The notes under the pieces are model-generated. The model had not been told where the DNA came from, ran no database searches, and was given only the letters and a program-made list of their open reading frames with translations. A stretch of 61,936 nt of DNA from Bacillota bacterium (GTDB lineage Bacteria > Bacillota > Clostridia > Acetivibrionales > JANLFN01): contig JAEWTV010000071.1 in assembly GCA_023397675.1 (NCBI GenBank), forward strand, positions 1 through 61,936, read 5' to 3'. Shown in pieces: positions 35,266 through 46,057 of this stretch (positions are counted from its first letter, which is position 1; each line of letters begins with the position of its first letter). A program made the translations under genes and the position numbers.

Positions 35266-36381
35266 CTATTTTATTTCGTCGGGAAGTGTTATTTCAAAGT
35301 CGGTAGTAAAATCATAGCTATTAACTACTTTGCCGGTAATTACGGTTTTAACCTGACCTATATTGAGGTTGCCGTCGAACTCAAAGGTTATACTCTTTAT
35401 AGTATTTGTTTTTTTATCAATGATAATTTCCATGTTTGAATTATTAATCGATGGCTTGAGTTTAAGCCCGAAACTGCTGAACTGGGTCGTAAATGAATCA
35501 ATTATTTCATTTCGGTATATGTTACCTTTCAGGACAATTATAGTATCGTCCGTAGTGTCCGATTGAACAAGGCCTGCATAAAGAATATTCATGTTCTGCA
35601 TCTGAAGCCCGAACATTGAATCTATTTGAACCTGTGCAATATTCAGCTTTTGCCATTTTGTTGCTGATAACTCCTTGCAGAATGCAGCGCTTTCAGTAAT
35701 ATAGTATTCCTTTTTTGTTGATATTTCATCTGAACTGGTATCTACGAGATCATACCTTAATTTTTTCGCCAGGTCTATGTTTGAGTCTGAATCGGTAGAA
35801 AGGTTATAAGTCTTACCTGCCATTTCAATTGCAGAAGATAAGGATGAGGACAATTTGTATTTTTTAACCATTTTGTTTGATGCTTCAACCTGATCCAAAA
35901 TTGCTTTTACACTCTTGAAATCTTCCTCATCTTTTATGAATACCGTAGAGGTTTGGCCATCCCATTCAACTTTTTTACCCAGAGTTTGTGCAACAAAACG
36001 TGTTGGTATGTAGGTTGATCCTTTATAGGATACAGGAGCAGCATCCAGTGTGACGGGGTTATCATTGACATAAGCCGTAAGGTCACCCAGCTTTAAGTAT
36101 ATTTTAGTTGTATCGTTGTATATTGTAACGCTTTTTTCAGGTGTACTCCAAATAATATGGTCATTATCATTTGGCACTCCAAGTTTTACAAGAAGCTCCC
36201 TCAATGGCAGCATTGTTCTTGTGCCAACTGCAATCGGAATCTTTGAGAAGTTTTGCCTGACACCGTCAATAACAATATTCTGCCCTGGACATTCTACAAC
36301 TGTATTTGCTGCGTTTGCTGCAGGCAGGCAAATAGTTGAAAATAGCAGAATAGTTATTATAAAAAGGCTTAGTTTTTTCAT
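35266..36381 (-). CDS. Secreted copper-amine-oxidase-N-like stalk domain protein
   Basis: A 371-residue exported protein. A signal peptide (KKLSLFIITILLFSTICLP) is followed by a copper amine oxidase N-terminal-like stalk domain (about 30-150: VDNDHIIW-type strands, GTRTMLPLRELL, YIPTRFVAQTLGKKVEWDG). The rest (about 155-371) is an unassigned domain, perhaps beta-rich and DUF6612/LppX-like in pattern. No oxidase catalytic part exists. ATG is preceded by GGAGGG on the minus strand. Divergent from the glucan synthase gene with 210 nt between them. Confidence 0.82.
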   Translation of the reverse strand: MKKLSLFIITILLFSTICLPAANAANTVVECPGQNIVIDGVRQNFSKIPIAVGTRTMLPLRELLVKLGVPNDNDHIIWSTPEKSVTIYNDTTKIYLKLGDLTAYVNDNPVTLDAAPVSYKGSTYIPTRFVAQTLGKKVEWDGQTSTVFIKDEEDFKSVKAILDQVEASNKMVKKYKLSSSLSSAIEMAGKTYNLSTDSDSNIDLAKKLRYDLVDTSSDEISTKKEYYITESAAFCKELSATKWQKLNIAQVQIDSMFGLQMQNMNILYAGLVQSDTTDDTIIVLKGNIYRNEIIDSFTTQFSSFGLKLKPSINNSNMEIIIDKKTNTIKSITFEFDGNLNIGQVKTVITGKVVNSYDFTTDFEITLPDEIK

Positions 36382-36591
36382 TTACGACCCTCCATTATTA
36401 AGCTTGTTTCTCCCATTATGTTTATTCAGTTAATTCTTGTTTAATGAGTGCTGTCCTTCCATTATACTCTTTTTTACTGAAATTTGAATGAATTAGACGT
36501 CTATGGGAGATAATTTTTATTATCCATAATTTGTTTTATCGCAAACTTTGATTATTACAATAAAACTTTATTTCAGGAGAAAGCAACCTTT

Positions 36592-39500
36592 ATGTATATA
36601 AGCACCAGTGTATTATTTGCTGTATTAGCTGTTTTAATTGTTGCATTGATAACTGTAATTCTGTTTCAACGGCAAAAGAACAACAAGGTAATTAAAACCA
36701 ATGATGCATCTCTCACATGCGAGGAGCTTGAAGTTCATGCCAAAAAAGTTGCAGTGGAGCATTCAATAGGAAAGAAAAATCCTGTAAAATGGCCTGTACC
36801 AAGAATGATGGATAACTATGGCTTTATACATTCTGTGTATAAAAGCCTTAATGAGGATATACAAAAAAAACGTGCAATTCCGCCCGCATCCGAATGGCTT
36901 CTGGACAATTTTTATATCATTGAGGAACAGGTTAAAAGCATTAACAGGGATCTCCTTAAAAAGGAGTATTCAAAGCTGCCTGTACTAAAATGCGGCACTC
37001 TAAAAGGCTACCCCAGAATCCATGCTGTTGCAGTGGATCTTGTTGCACATACAGACGGGCAGCTTGATGAGAATATAATCCATAATTATTTAAAGGCTTA
37101 CCAATCGCACACAATCCTTATGGATAGCGAGATTTGGGCACTTCCTACATTGATCAGGCTTTCCCTTATCGAAAATATCAGAAGTATATGCGAAAAAATC
37201 AGGGATACACAGGCTCAGTGGGCTCAGGCAGATGAAATAATTGACAGCTGGCTCAACAATGAAGGGACTGACGCTGATCGTATCATCAGAATGATTAAAA
37301 ACAAGTTTAAAAGCAGTGGAGAAATATATCCTTCATTCATTGAGCATCTTTCATATAGACTCAGAAGGGAGAAAAGGGGTTATACACAGGTACTCAAATA
37401 TATTGACGAAAGTCTTGGTGTATTCGGTATCGGTGTTGAGGAAACTGCACTCAGGGAGCACAATTCCCAGGCAGTTTATACTGTATCCATTGGAAACTGC
37501 ATAGTTAGCCTCAAATATATATCTACCTTTGACTGGTCTGAAATCTTTGAGTCCATAAGTATTGTTGAACAGACCTTAAGGCAGGACCCTGACGGAACCT
37601 ATCCTTTAATGGATTTTTCATCCCGGAACTATTACAGAAGGCAAATTGAAAAAATGGCACGGCAGTATAAGATTTCGGAGCTTCATATTGTAAGAGAGGC
37701 AGTAGAGCTTGCACGATCCGCAAAAGCCGGCTGTGTTAATGTCAGTGCAAAAGAACCTGCAAACCATAAGTGCCATGCAGGATATTACATTATTGGAAAG
37801 GGTACTCAAGAGCTAAAAAATAGACTCAAGATTAGAGACAACCCCTTTAGCTCCTTATATCAAGAAATATTAAAGCATTCCGACTTTTTATACATAGGTT
37901 TGATTGCAATACTTCTGGCTGCACTTGAAGTGTTGCTTTGTACTTATATCTTTTATTCCATGGCAGGCCGAAGGCTTATATACACTTGGCTGTCAGGTTT
38001 TTTTATGCTAATCCCGCTTTCAGAGGTAGTTATTGGGTTGGTTAACTGGATTGTATGCAGCATTCACAAACCATATACTTTTCCAAGGCTTGAGCTTAAG
38101 GATGGGATTCCAGCAGAGTATACCACTGTTATTGCAATGCCTGTACTTCTATCCGACAGCAAACGTGTAGGTGAACTGCTTGAAAACCTGGAAAGTCATT
38201 ATCTTTCAAATAGGTATGACAATATGTTTTTCGCCATAGTAGGAGATTTAAAGGATTCTGATTCACCAGTAATGCCTACTGATCAGGAAATTATCAATAC
38301 TGCTGTAAAAGGTGTTAGAAAACTAAATAAAAAATACTCAAAAAAGGATAATAATATTTTCTATTTTTTATATAGACGCAGGACCTTTAATGAAAGCCAT
38401 AAGAAATGGATGGGGTGGGAGAGAAAAAGAGGCGCCCTTATTGAATTCAATAATCTGGTACTGGGTTCGAGGAAAACCAGCTTTGCAAACACTGACGGTG
38501 TGTCCTTGGGTGAAGCAGGGGTAAAATATGTTATAACACTTGATGCAGACACCATACTTCCTATCGGAATGGCCAAAAAAATGATTGGTACAATTGCGCA
38601 CCCCTTGAACAGGGCTGTTTTAGATACTGAGAAAGGTATAGTTAAAGAGGGCTATGGACTTATTCAGCCAAAGGTATCCTTCGATATCGAAAGTTCAAAC
38701 AGGTCACTTTTTTCACGTATTTTTACGGGTCAGGAGGGTATAGACCCGTATTCAAGTGCGATATCTGATATTTACCAGGATATCTTCTGTGAAGGTATTT
38801 ATACAGGCAAGGGTATATATGACCTGAATATCTATCAGGCTGTTCTTGAAAATGCAGTTCCTGATGACGCCATACTCAGCCATGACCTTTTGGAGGGCTG
38901 TTACATAAGGGCAGGTCTGGCTTCCGATATGGAACTTGTTGATTCATATCCGTCAAGGTATAACTCATACGCTGCAAGGCTTCACAGGTGGGTAAGAGGA
39001 GACTGGCAACTTATAAGTTGGCTCGCGAAAAATGTATCCAACAGAACCGGCTTAAATGTAAAAAACCCTCTTTCTTTTATATCCAAATGGAAGATACTTG
39101 ACAACATGAGGAGGAGTCTTGTATCACCGGCAAGTATGCTCTTGATAATACTGGGGTTCAGCCTGCTTCCCGGCAGTAGCCTGTTTTTCCTTGTAATAGC
39201 TTTGCTGCCGTTGTTGGTACCTCTTATAACAGGAATAATCGCAATAATAATTTCCGGCAGGGTATTTACAAAACGAATAAAAAGATATATGCCTGTAATA
39301 TCAGGTTTTAAGGCTACTTTTTTCCAAACGCTTCTGACAATATTGTTTCTACCTCATCAGGCTTATCTAATGTTTGACGCCGTTGCAGTTACAATAGGAA
39401 GAGTACTGTTTACCCGAAGAAACATGTTGGAGTGGGTAACTGCAGCTGATGTGGAAAAAGATCAGAAGAATTCACTTAATGGCTATTTGAGAAAAATGAG

Positions 39501-42500
39501 TGCCGTAATTGTTGAAGGCATAATCATCTTCTTATTCGCATTAATTATAAAGCCTGCATGGTTGTATATAGGACTTTTACTTTTGGTAATATGGTCATGT
39601 TCACCTTTTATTGCCTACAGGATAAGTATGATTGATGATTACAAGCCTGTAAGGCTTCCAGAAGCCGATATACTGGAACTGAGAAGAGTTGCAAGAAAAA
39701 CATACAGGTATTTTGAAGAGTTTGCAGATATGAAAAACCATTATCTTGCACCTGATAATTTTCAGGAAGACCCTCCAAGAGGCATTGCTTACAGAAGTTC
39801 GCCGACAAATATAGGGCTTGGACTTCTTGCTAATCTTACTGCCCGTGACCTTGGTTTTATTGGAACACGGGAGATGATTGACAATATCTCCAATACAATC
39901 TCCACGATAGAAAAGATGGACAAGTGGAACGGTCATCTTTATAACTGGTATGACACAAGAACCTTAAGGCCATTGAAACCAAGGTATGTTTCCACTGTAG
40001 ACAGCGGAAATTTCGTATGCTACCTTATAACACTTAAACAGGGATTAGAAGATTATTTAAATATACCGCTATTTGATAATAGGCTTATAAAAGGTTTACG
40101 GGACACCTTTGCACTTGCTGGAAAGGATGAACTGGGATTCTTTGATTCAAATAAAAAACTTTCACAAATGCTTCACAAGGAGAATTCAGGAGTAACCAGC
40201 TGGAATGCTTGGCTTGACGATCTTTTAAGTGGTTTAAAACTTCGCAATAATAAGAAGTCTCCATGGAAAACAAAAGCTTTCCATGCAACAAAGGCTTTAA
40301 AAAAGGACATCAATGAGTTTTACAGCTGGTTTGATTGCATAAACAATATACCTCATGGATTTCCACAGAGTACAGAAATAAAAAATGCTTTAACTTCCAT
40401 TGATTCAAACCGCAGGCTTTCAAGCCTTGTGCCTGACTACGAAAAAGTCTGCAGTTTGGTTGATTCTTTATGTAAAGCCCTTGAAGGAAAGGATGAGGAA
40501 GACAATAATTTGCAATTGCTGCTTTTGTTAAAGGAAAATTTGGATGAATCCTTTAGGCATATTAAAGCTTTTTTGGAACGTTATAATAATTTGATAGCAA
40601 GAATTACCGTTTTATCGGAAGGAATAAGGTTTTCGCCGCTCTACGTTGAAAAAAAGCATATGTTTTCTATTGGTTACAATATAGAAGAGGAACGGCTTAC
40701 AAATTCTTTTTATGATCTTTTAGCGTCTGAAGCCAGGCAAACCAGTTTCATAGCTATTGCCAGAGGAGAGGTACCATTGAAGCACTGGTTCAAGCTGGGA
40801 AGGGCGTTAACTACCATTGATAATTACAAGGGTCTGGTTTCATGGACAGGTACCATGTTTGAATACCTTATGCCCCTAATTATTATGAAAAGCTATAAAA
40901 ACACTCTGTTGGATGAAACATATTCATTTGTAATCAGAAGCCAACACAAGTATGGGAAGCAGAGAGGTATCCCATGGGGTGCTTCCGAATCCTGTTTTTA
41001 TTCGCTTGATATCAACCTTGATTATCAGTACAAGGCAATTGGAGTCCCATGGCTTGGTCTTAAGCGCGGTCTTGTAGAGGATGCGGTTTCAGCACCTTAT
41101 GCGACACTTATGGCTTTTCTGGTAGACCCGGAAGTTGCAATGGAAAATTTGAAGAAGCTTAAAGTGGAAGGGCTTGAAGGTCCTTATGGCTATTATGAAG
41201 CTGTGGATTACACTCAGGGCAGAATCCCCTTTGGTGCAAAGCGTGCAATTATTAAATCATTTATGGCTCACCATCAGGGAATGGGGCTGCTTTCACTGAA
41301 TAATTATATAAACGAATATATAATGCAGGTGCGTTTTCACTCAGATCCTATAGTTAAATCCGCCAGGCTTTTGCTTCAGGAAAAGGTTCCTGTAAATATT
41401 GTTTATACAAAGGAAACAAAAGAAAAGGTAATACCTTTTAAGGACATAGTTTATAAGGAACGTGGACCATTTAGAAGATATAGACTTCCCGATCCCGTAC
41501 TTCAGAAGGTTCATATGCTATCTAACGGTTATTACACAGTTATGCTTACCGATAGAGGAACGGGCTTCAGCAGGACAAAAACAGCTTCGGTTACCAGGTG
41601 GAGGGAAGACTGCACATTGGACAATTATGGGATGTTCTTTTATATAAGGAATACCGCCAATAATAAGGTTTGGTCCTCTGCTTATGCACCATTTAATACC
41701 TTGCCGGATAAATATGATGTTACTTTCTTGGGCGAAAAAGTACGTTTCAGGCGTTATGACGGTGAGATAGAAACTGAAACTGAAATAGTAGTTACATCAG
41801 GAGATAATGCGGAAATCAGAAGAATCTCTTTTAAAAATCATGGTCAAACACCTTGCACATTAGAGGTAACAAGCTATTTTGAAACTGTAATAGCGCCACA
41901 GGCATCTGATATTGCACATCCCGCATTCAGTAACCTGTTTGTTAAAACAGAGTATATACAGGAAAGCGGCAGTATTATTGCAACAAGAAGGCCAAGAACT
42001 GAAACTGAAAAGAATATGTGGATAGCCCATACTGCGGTAGCTGAAGGAAAGGTTACGGCTGATACCCAGTTCGAAACCGACAGGACTCAATTCCTTGGAA
42101 GAGGGCATAATGTGTCAATGCCTGCTGTTATAGAACAGAATAAGCCCTTATCCAACTCCAGCGGTCCGATACTTGACCCTGTTATGAGTCTGCGAAAGAA
42201 AATTCAGGTGGTACCGGGTGAAACTGCAAAAATCTCTTTTATTACAATAGTATGTGAAACAAGCGAAGCTTTGATGGATACTATCGACCGATACAATAGT
42301 CCTGAAGCTGTTGAAGGGGCTTTCAAGCTTGCTTTAACGCGCAGTCAGGTGGAAGCAAGGTACTTGAATATAAAGGCATTTGAAATGGAATTTTATCAGG
42401 AAATGCTTTCGCATATATTGTTTATAAGTCCTCTGCGCAGGCAGTACCAGGAAATTATAATGCAGAATAAAAAAGGGCAGCCGTCACTGTGGCCTTACGG

Positions 42501-45351
42501 TATTTCTGGCGATCTTCCTATAGTGCTTGTAATTATCAAGAAATCGGATGAGGTGGATACACTTTATGAAGTGCTAAAAATGCATGAATACTGGCGTATT
42601 AAGGAGCTGAAAGTGGACCTTGTCATACTTAACGACGAGGAAAACAGTTATACACATCCTTTGGGTATGCTTTTATCAGATATAATTACAGCAAGCCACG
42701 CCCACGAAATGTTGAACAAGCCGGGAGGAGTCTATGTACTTAATTGGAATAACATTCCTGAGGAAGATATAAATCTTCTGTATGCTGTTTCAAGGCTTGT
42801 ATTAAGGGGAGATGGAGGACCGCTTCCGGATCAGGTTAAAAGGCTTCAGGCAAATCAGCTTCCTCGGTTCAGGCATTTTATGGACGAGAAGAGAAATTAT
42901 CCCCATTCACAGCTTACACAGCCTGAACTTAAGTTCTTTAACGGAATAGGAGGCTTCAAGCCTGATGGGAGTGAATATGTTATTTTCCTCGGAAAAGGGC
43001 AGAATACGCCTATGCCCTGGATAAATGTTATTTCTAACGACAAGTTCGGCTTTATAGCTACTGAGTCGGGTTCCGGTTTTACGTGGTACGAAAATAGCAG
43101 AGAAAACAAGCTTACACCGTGGACAAACGACCCTGTAAGTGATAATCCAGGAGAAATTATTTATACTATTGATACAGATACGGCGGATATTTGGTCGGTA
43201 AGTGCTCTTCCTGTAAGGGATGAGGAACCGTACTTAATCCGGCATGGTTTCGGTTATAGTATTTATGAGCACGAGAGCCACGGTGTTTTTGAAAGCCTTG
43301 TACAGTTTGTGCCTGTTGATGACACTGCTAAAATAAGTATTCTCAAAGTTAAAAATACTTCGGAGTATCAGAGAAATCTTTCATTTACCTATTATATAAG
43401 GCCGACGGCAGGTGTTAGTGAACAATCCTCTGCTATTCATATAAGGACGGTAGCATGTGAGAATGGAGCATTACTATTTGAAAATCCTTATAATGAAGAG
43501 TTTGGCGGGAGAATCGGAATCATGGATGTTTCTGAAAAAGAAAGAACTTTTACCTGCGACAGAAAAGAGTTCTTTGGAATGGGTAAGCTCTCTTCTCCCG
43601 ATGCGCTCAAAAGAAGCCGTCTTTCAGGAACAACAGGCAGCGGATACGATCCATGCTGTGCTATGCAGGTGAATTTACATCTGGGTGTGGGAGAAGAAAA
43701 GGAAATAGTGTTTGTTCTTGCCATGTATCCTGACAGCAGTGACTTTTGCAGCAAGGTGGATTTCTATAAGGATGTAGGTTATTCCAAGAAAGCTCTTGAG
43801 CAAAGCAAGGCATTTTGGCAGGAAAAGCTTCAAACCATAAAGGTTTCAACGCCCGATCAGATAACGGACATGATATTAAATGGCTGGCTGATGTATCAGA
43901 CCTTGTCTTGCAGGATATGGGCAAGATCTGCATTTTATCAGTCGGGTGGTGCTTTTGGATTCAGGGATCAGCTTCAGGATTCACTTGCTGTTTTAAGTGT
44001 ATGGCCTGAAATAACACGTAACCAGATAATTCTTCATGCCGGACACCAGTTCACTGAGGGGGATGTACAGCACTGGTGGCATGAACCAAGCGGCAAGGGG
44101 ACACGAACAAAGTTCTCAGATGATCTTCTGTGGCTACCTTATGCTGTTGCCGAATATGTTGAAACAACTGAAGATTATGAATTGCTTGAGGTAAAGTCGA
44201 TATTCCGTGAGGATGAGCCTCTTAAGGAATTCGAGGATGAAAGGTACAGTATACCTGAAACATCAATAATGTCTTCATCAATGTATGACCATTGTATAAG
44301 GGCTATTGACAGGTCCCTCCGGTTTGGCGATCATGGCCTTCCGTTAATGGGTTCAGGCGATTGGAACGATGGTATGAACAATGTTGGAAGCCATGGCAGC
44401 GGCGAAAGCGTATGGCTTGGATGGTTCCTTTATGTAGTTCTTAAAAAGTTTTCGGATATTTGCCTTAGGATGAACGATCCAGGAAGAGCTGAGGATTACA
44501 GAATTACAGCTGTTAAGATTCAAACGTCAATTGAGGAAAATGCCTGGGATGGAAATTGGTATATAAGAGCATTTTTTGATAACGGCGCTCCTTTGGGTTC
44601 AGTTCAGAACAGTGAATGCAAAATTGATTCCATTGCGCAGTCATGGGCGGTCATATCCGGGGCGGGGAGTGAAGATAGAACCATTCAGGCAATGAATTCC
44701 CTTGAAAATTATTTGGTGATGAGGGAGGAAGGGATTATCAAGCTTCTGGCACCTCCGTTTGATGAAGGGGATTTACAGCCCGGTTATATAAAGGGTTACG
44801 TTCCGGGAGTCAGGGAAAACGGTGGACAATATACGCATGCTGCAGTTTGGACGGTAATTGCACTTACGTTAATGGGTGAGGGAGACCAGGCGTGGGAGTA
44901 TTTCAACATGCTTAATCCTATAAATCACTCTTTGACTTTTATGGAATACTCAAAATACAAGGTCGAGCCGTATGTTATTGCTGCTGATGTATATGCAGTT
45001 CACCCGCATACAGGAAGAGGAGGATGGACATGGTACACCGGTGCTGCAGGGTGGATGTACAGGGCAGGTGTTGAGTTCATACTTGGACTGAAAAAGCGCG
45101 GTGATACACTTGCTATAGACCCATGTATACCTACAAGATGGACAGAATTTAAAATCAATTATAAGTATAATAATACATTATATGAAATAGAAGTTATAAA
45201 TCCCCAGGGTGTAAGCAAAGGGGTTGTTAAAGTCAGTTATGACGGAAGTGAAAAATATGTTAATACCATTGAACTAACCAATGATGGAATTAATCATAAA
45301 GTCATCGTAACAATGGGTAAAAGCGGTCAAGCTAAAACAGTGCCTGAATAA
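36592..45351 (+). CDS. Cyclic beta-1,2-glucan synthase-like giant protein (GT84 + glycoamylase-like + GH94)
   Basis: A 2919-residue membrane protein with the NdvB/Cgs order of modules. An N-terminal helix and cytoplasmic region are followed by helices near 430-490, a GT84 glycosyltransferase (about 520-830) with DADTILP at ~650 and the RLHRWVRGDW box at ~795, more helices (~830-1010), a glycoamylase-like domain (~1040-1560: YRSSPTNIGLGLL, FMAHHQGMGLLSL), and two large GH94 units: beta-sandwich parts from ~1590 and ~2060, and a catalytic barrel ending with GSGDWNDGMN (~2590), whose Asp is the GH94 catalytic residue. It should make and cyclise or trim beta-1,2-glucan from UDP-glucose. Start ATG follows AGGAG. 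No export gene ndvA is adjacent. Confidence 0.88.
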   Translation: MYISTSVLFAVLAVLIVALITVILFQRQKNNKVIKTNDASLTCEELEVHAKKVAVEHSIGKKNPVKWPVPRMMDNYGFIHSVYKSLNEDIQKKRAIPPASEWLLDNFYIIEEQVKSINRDLLKKEYSKLPVLKCGTLKGYPRIHAVAVDLVAHTDGQLDENIIHNYLKAYQSHTILMDSEIWALPTLIRLSLIENIRSICEKIRDTQAQWAQADEIIDSWLNNEGTDADRIIRMIKNKFKSSGEIYPSFIEHLSYRLRREKRGYTQVLKYIDESLGVFGIGVEETALREHNSQAVYTVSIGNCIVSLKYISTFDWSEIFESISIVEQTLRQDPDGTYPLMDFSSRNYYRRQIEKMARQYKISELHIVREAVELARSAKAGCVNVSAKEPANHKCHAGYYIIGKGTQELKNRLKIRDNPFSSLYQEILKHSDFLYIGLIAILLAALEVLLCTYIFYSMAGRRLIYTWLSGFFMLIPLSEVVIGLVNWIVCSIHKPYTFPRLELKDGIPAEYTTVIAMPVLLSDSKRVGELLENLESHYLSNRYDNMFFAIVGDLKDSDSPVMPTDQEIINTAVKGVRKLNKKYSKKDNNIFYFLYRRRTFNESHKKWMGWERKRGALIEFNNLVLGSRKTSFANTDGVSLGEAGVKYVITLDADTILPIGMAKKMIGTIAHPLNRAVLDTEKGIVKEGYGLIQPKVSFDIESSNRSLFSRIFTGQEGIDPYSSAISDIYQDIFCEGIYTGKGIYDLNIYQAVLENAVPDDAILSHDLLEGCYIRAGLASDMELVDSYPSRYNSYAARLHRWVRGDWQLISWLAKNVSNRTGLNVKNPLSFISKWKILDNMRRSLVSPASMLLIILGFSLLPGSSLFFLVIALLPLLVPLITGIIAIIISGRVFTKRIKRYMPVISGFKATFFQTLLTILFLPHQAYLMFDAVAVTIGRVLFTRRNMLEWVTAADVEKDQKNSLNGYLRKMSAVIVEGIIIFLFALIIKPAWLYIGLLLLVIWSCSPFIAYRISMIDDYKPVRLPEADILELRRVARKTYRYFEEFADMKNHYLAPDNFQEDPPRGIAYRSSPTNIGLGLLANLTARDLGFIGTREMIDNISNTISTIEKMDKWNGHLYNWYDTRTLRPLKPRYVSTVDSGNFVCYLITLKQGLEDYLNIPLFDNRLIKGLRDTFALAGKDELGFFDSNKKLSQMLHKENSGVTSWNAWLDDLLSGLKLRNNKKSPWKTKAFHATKALKKDINEFYSWFDCINNIPHGFPQSTEIKNALTSIDSNRRLSSLVPDYEKVCSLVDSLCKALEGKDEEDNNLQLLLLLKENLDESFRHIKAFLERYNNLIARITVLSEGIRFSPLYVEKKHMFSIGYNIEEERLTNSFYDLLASEARQTSFIAIARGEVPLKHWFKLGRALTTIDNYKGLVSWTGTMFEYLMPLIIMKSYKNTLLDETYSFVIRSQHKYGKQRGIPWGASESCFYSLDINLDYQYKAIGVPWLGLKRGLVEDAVSAPYATLMAFLVDPEVAMENLKKLKVEGLEGPYGYYEAVDYTQGRIPFGAKRAIIKSFMAHHQGMGLLSLNNYINEYIMQVRFHSDPIVKSARLLLQEKVPVNIVYTKETKEKVIPFKDIVYKERGPFRRYRLPDPVLQKVHMLSNGYYTVMLTDRGTGFSRTKTASVTRWREDCTLDNYGMFFYIRNTANNKVWSSAYAPFNTLPDKYDVTFLGEKVRFRRYDGEIETETEIVVTSGDNAEIRRISFKNHGQTPCTLEVTSYFETVIAPQASDIAHPAFSNLFVKTEYIQESGSIIATRRPRTETEKNMWIAHTAVAEGKVTADTQFETDRTQFLGRGHNVSMPAVIEQNKPLSNSSGPILDPVMSLRKKIQVVPGETAKISFITIVCETSEALMDTIDRYNSPEAVEGAFKLALTRSQVEARYLNIKAFEMEFYQEMLSHILFISPLRRQYQEIIMQNKKGQPSLWPYGISGDLPIVLVIIKKSDEVDTLYEVLKMHEYWRIKELKVDLVILNDEENSYTHPLGMLLSDIITASHAHEMLNKPGGVYVLNWNNIPEEDINLLYAVSRLVLRGDGGPLPDQVKRLQANQLPRFRHFMDEKRNYPHSQLTQPELKFFNGIGGFKPDGSEYVIFLGKGQNTPMPWINVISNDKFGFIATESGSGFTWYENSRENKLTPWTNDPVSDNPGEIIYTIDTDTADIWSVSALPVRDEEPYLIRHGFGYSIYEHESHGVFESLVQFVPVDDTAKISILKVKNTSEYQRNLSFTYYIRPTAGVSEQSSAIHIRTVACENGALLFENPYNEEFGGRIGIMDVSEKERTFTCDRKEFFGMGKLSSPDALKRSRLSGTTGSGYDPCCAMQVNLHLGVGEEKEIVFVLAMYPDSSDFCSKVDFYKDVGYSKKALEQSKAFWQEKLQTIKVSTPDQITDMILNGWLMYQTLSCRIWARSAFYQSGGAFGFRDQLQDSLAVLSVWPEITRNQIILHAGHQFTEGDVQHWWHEPSGKGTRTKFSDDLLWLPYAVAEYVETTEDYELLEVKSIFREDEPLKEFEDERYSIPETSIMSSSMYDHCIRAIDRSLRFGDHGLPLMGSGDWNDGMNNVGSHGSGESVWLGWFLYVVLKKFSDICLRMNDPGRAEDYRITAVKIQTSIEENAWDGNWYIRAFFDNGAPLGSVQNSECKIDSIAQSWAVISGAGSEDRTIQAMNSLENYLVMREEGIIKLLAPPFDEGDLQPGYIKGYVPGVRENGGQYTHAAVWTVIALTLMGEGDQAWEYFNMLNPINHSLTFMEYSKYKVEPYVIAADVYAVHPHTGRGGWTWYTGAAGWMYRAGVEFILGLKKRGDTLAIDPCIPTRWTEFKINYKYNNTLYEIEVINPQGVSKGVVKVSYDGSEKYVNTIELTNDGINHKVIVTMGKSGQAKTVPE

Positions 45352-46057
45352 AATAATATATAATAGGAATAAATATTGCTGGCAGCAGGTTGCCTACTTT
45401 TATTTTAATTATTCCGAGAAGGTTTAATCCAATAGCGAATATCAGAATGCTGCCCACCAGTGACATTTGAGTAATTATAGGATCTGTCAGCCAGGGTTTC
45501 ACAACACCTGCCAAAAGGGTGATTGAGCCCTGGTAAACCAGTACCGGTAAAGCAGAAAACATAACACCCAATCCCATTGTTGAAGTAAATACAATTGCAG
45601 TAATTCCGTCCAAAATAGCTTTGGCAAAGAGTGTTTTAGTGTTGCCTGTAAGTCCGTCTTCCAGCGAACCTACAATAGCCATTGCACCTACGCAATATAC
45701 AAGACTTGCTGTCACAAAACCTTCAGCAAAATTACCACTGCTTTTTGAAAACTTGTTTTGGAACCATAATCCAAGGTTGTCCAGCCTCTTTTCAATACCT
45801 GCCAGTTCACCTATTATTCCGCCTATAACCAAACTGAAAATCATAAGCATTGTATACTGACTGTCAAGCTTAACACCCTTAACAATGGTATAAATGCCCT
45901 GAAGAGCCCCTGAAATGCCTATAAAAAGAACAGAAAGGCCAACGGCCTGCATGATGATGTTTTTGTATTTTTCGGGCAGACCTTTTTTAATTAAAAACCC
46001 CACAGCCGATCCAGCAATTACAGCTCCTACATTAACCAGTGTACCAAGTCCTACCAT
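45332..46057 (-). CDS. DUF554 (YdfK/YqgA-like) membrane protein
   Basis: A 241-residue polytopic protein. The opening GTLVNVGAVIAGSAVGFLI and the repeated small-residue helices are typical of DUF554 transporter-like proteins of unknown substrate. ATG follows GGAGG on the minus strand. It converges on the glucan synthase gene, and the two coding regions overlap by 20 nt at their 3' ends. Confidence 0.88.
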   Translation of the reverse strand: MVGLGTLVNVGAVIAGSAVGFLIKKGLPEKYKNIIMQAVGLSVLFIGISGALQGIYTIVKGVKLDSQYTMLMIFSLVIGGIIGELAGIEKRLDNLGLWFQNKFSKSSGNFAEGFVTASLVYCVGAMAIVGSLEDGLTGNTKTLFAKAILDGITAIVFTSTMGLGVMFSALPVLVYQGSITLLAGVVKPWLTDPIITQMSLVGSILIFAIGLNLLGIIKIKVGNLLPAIFIPIIYYFIQALF

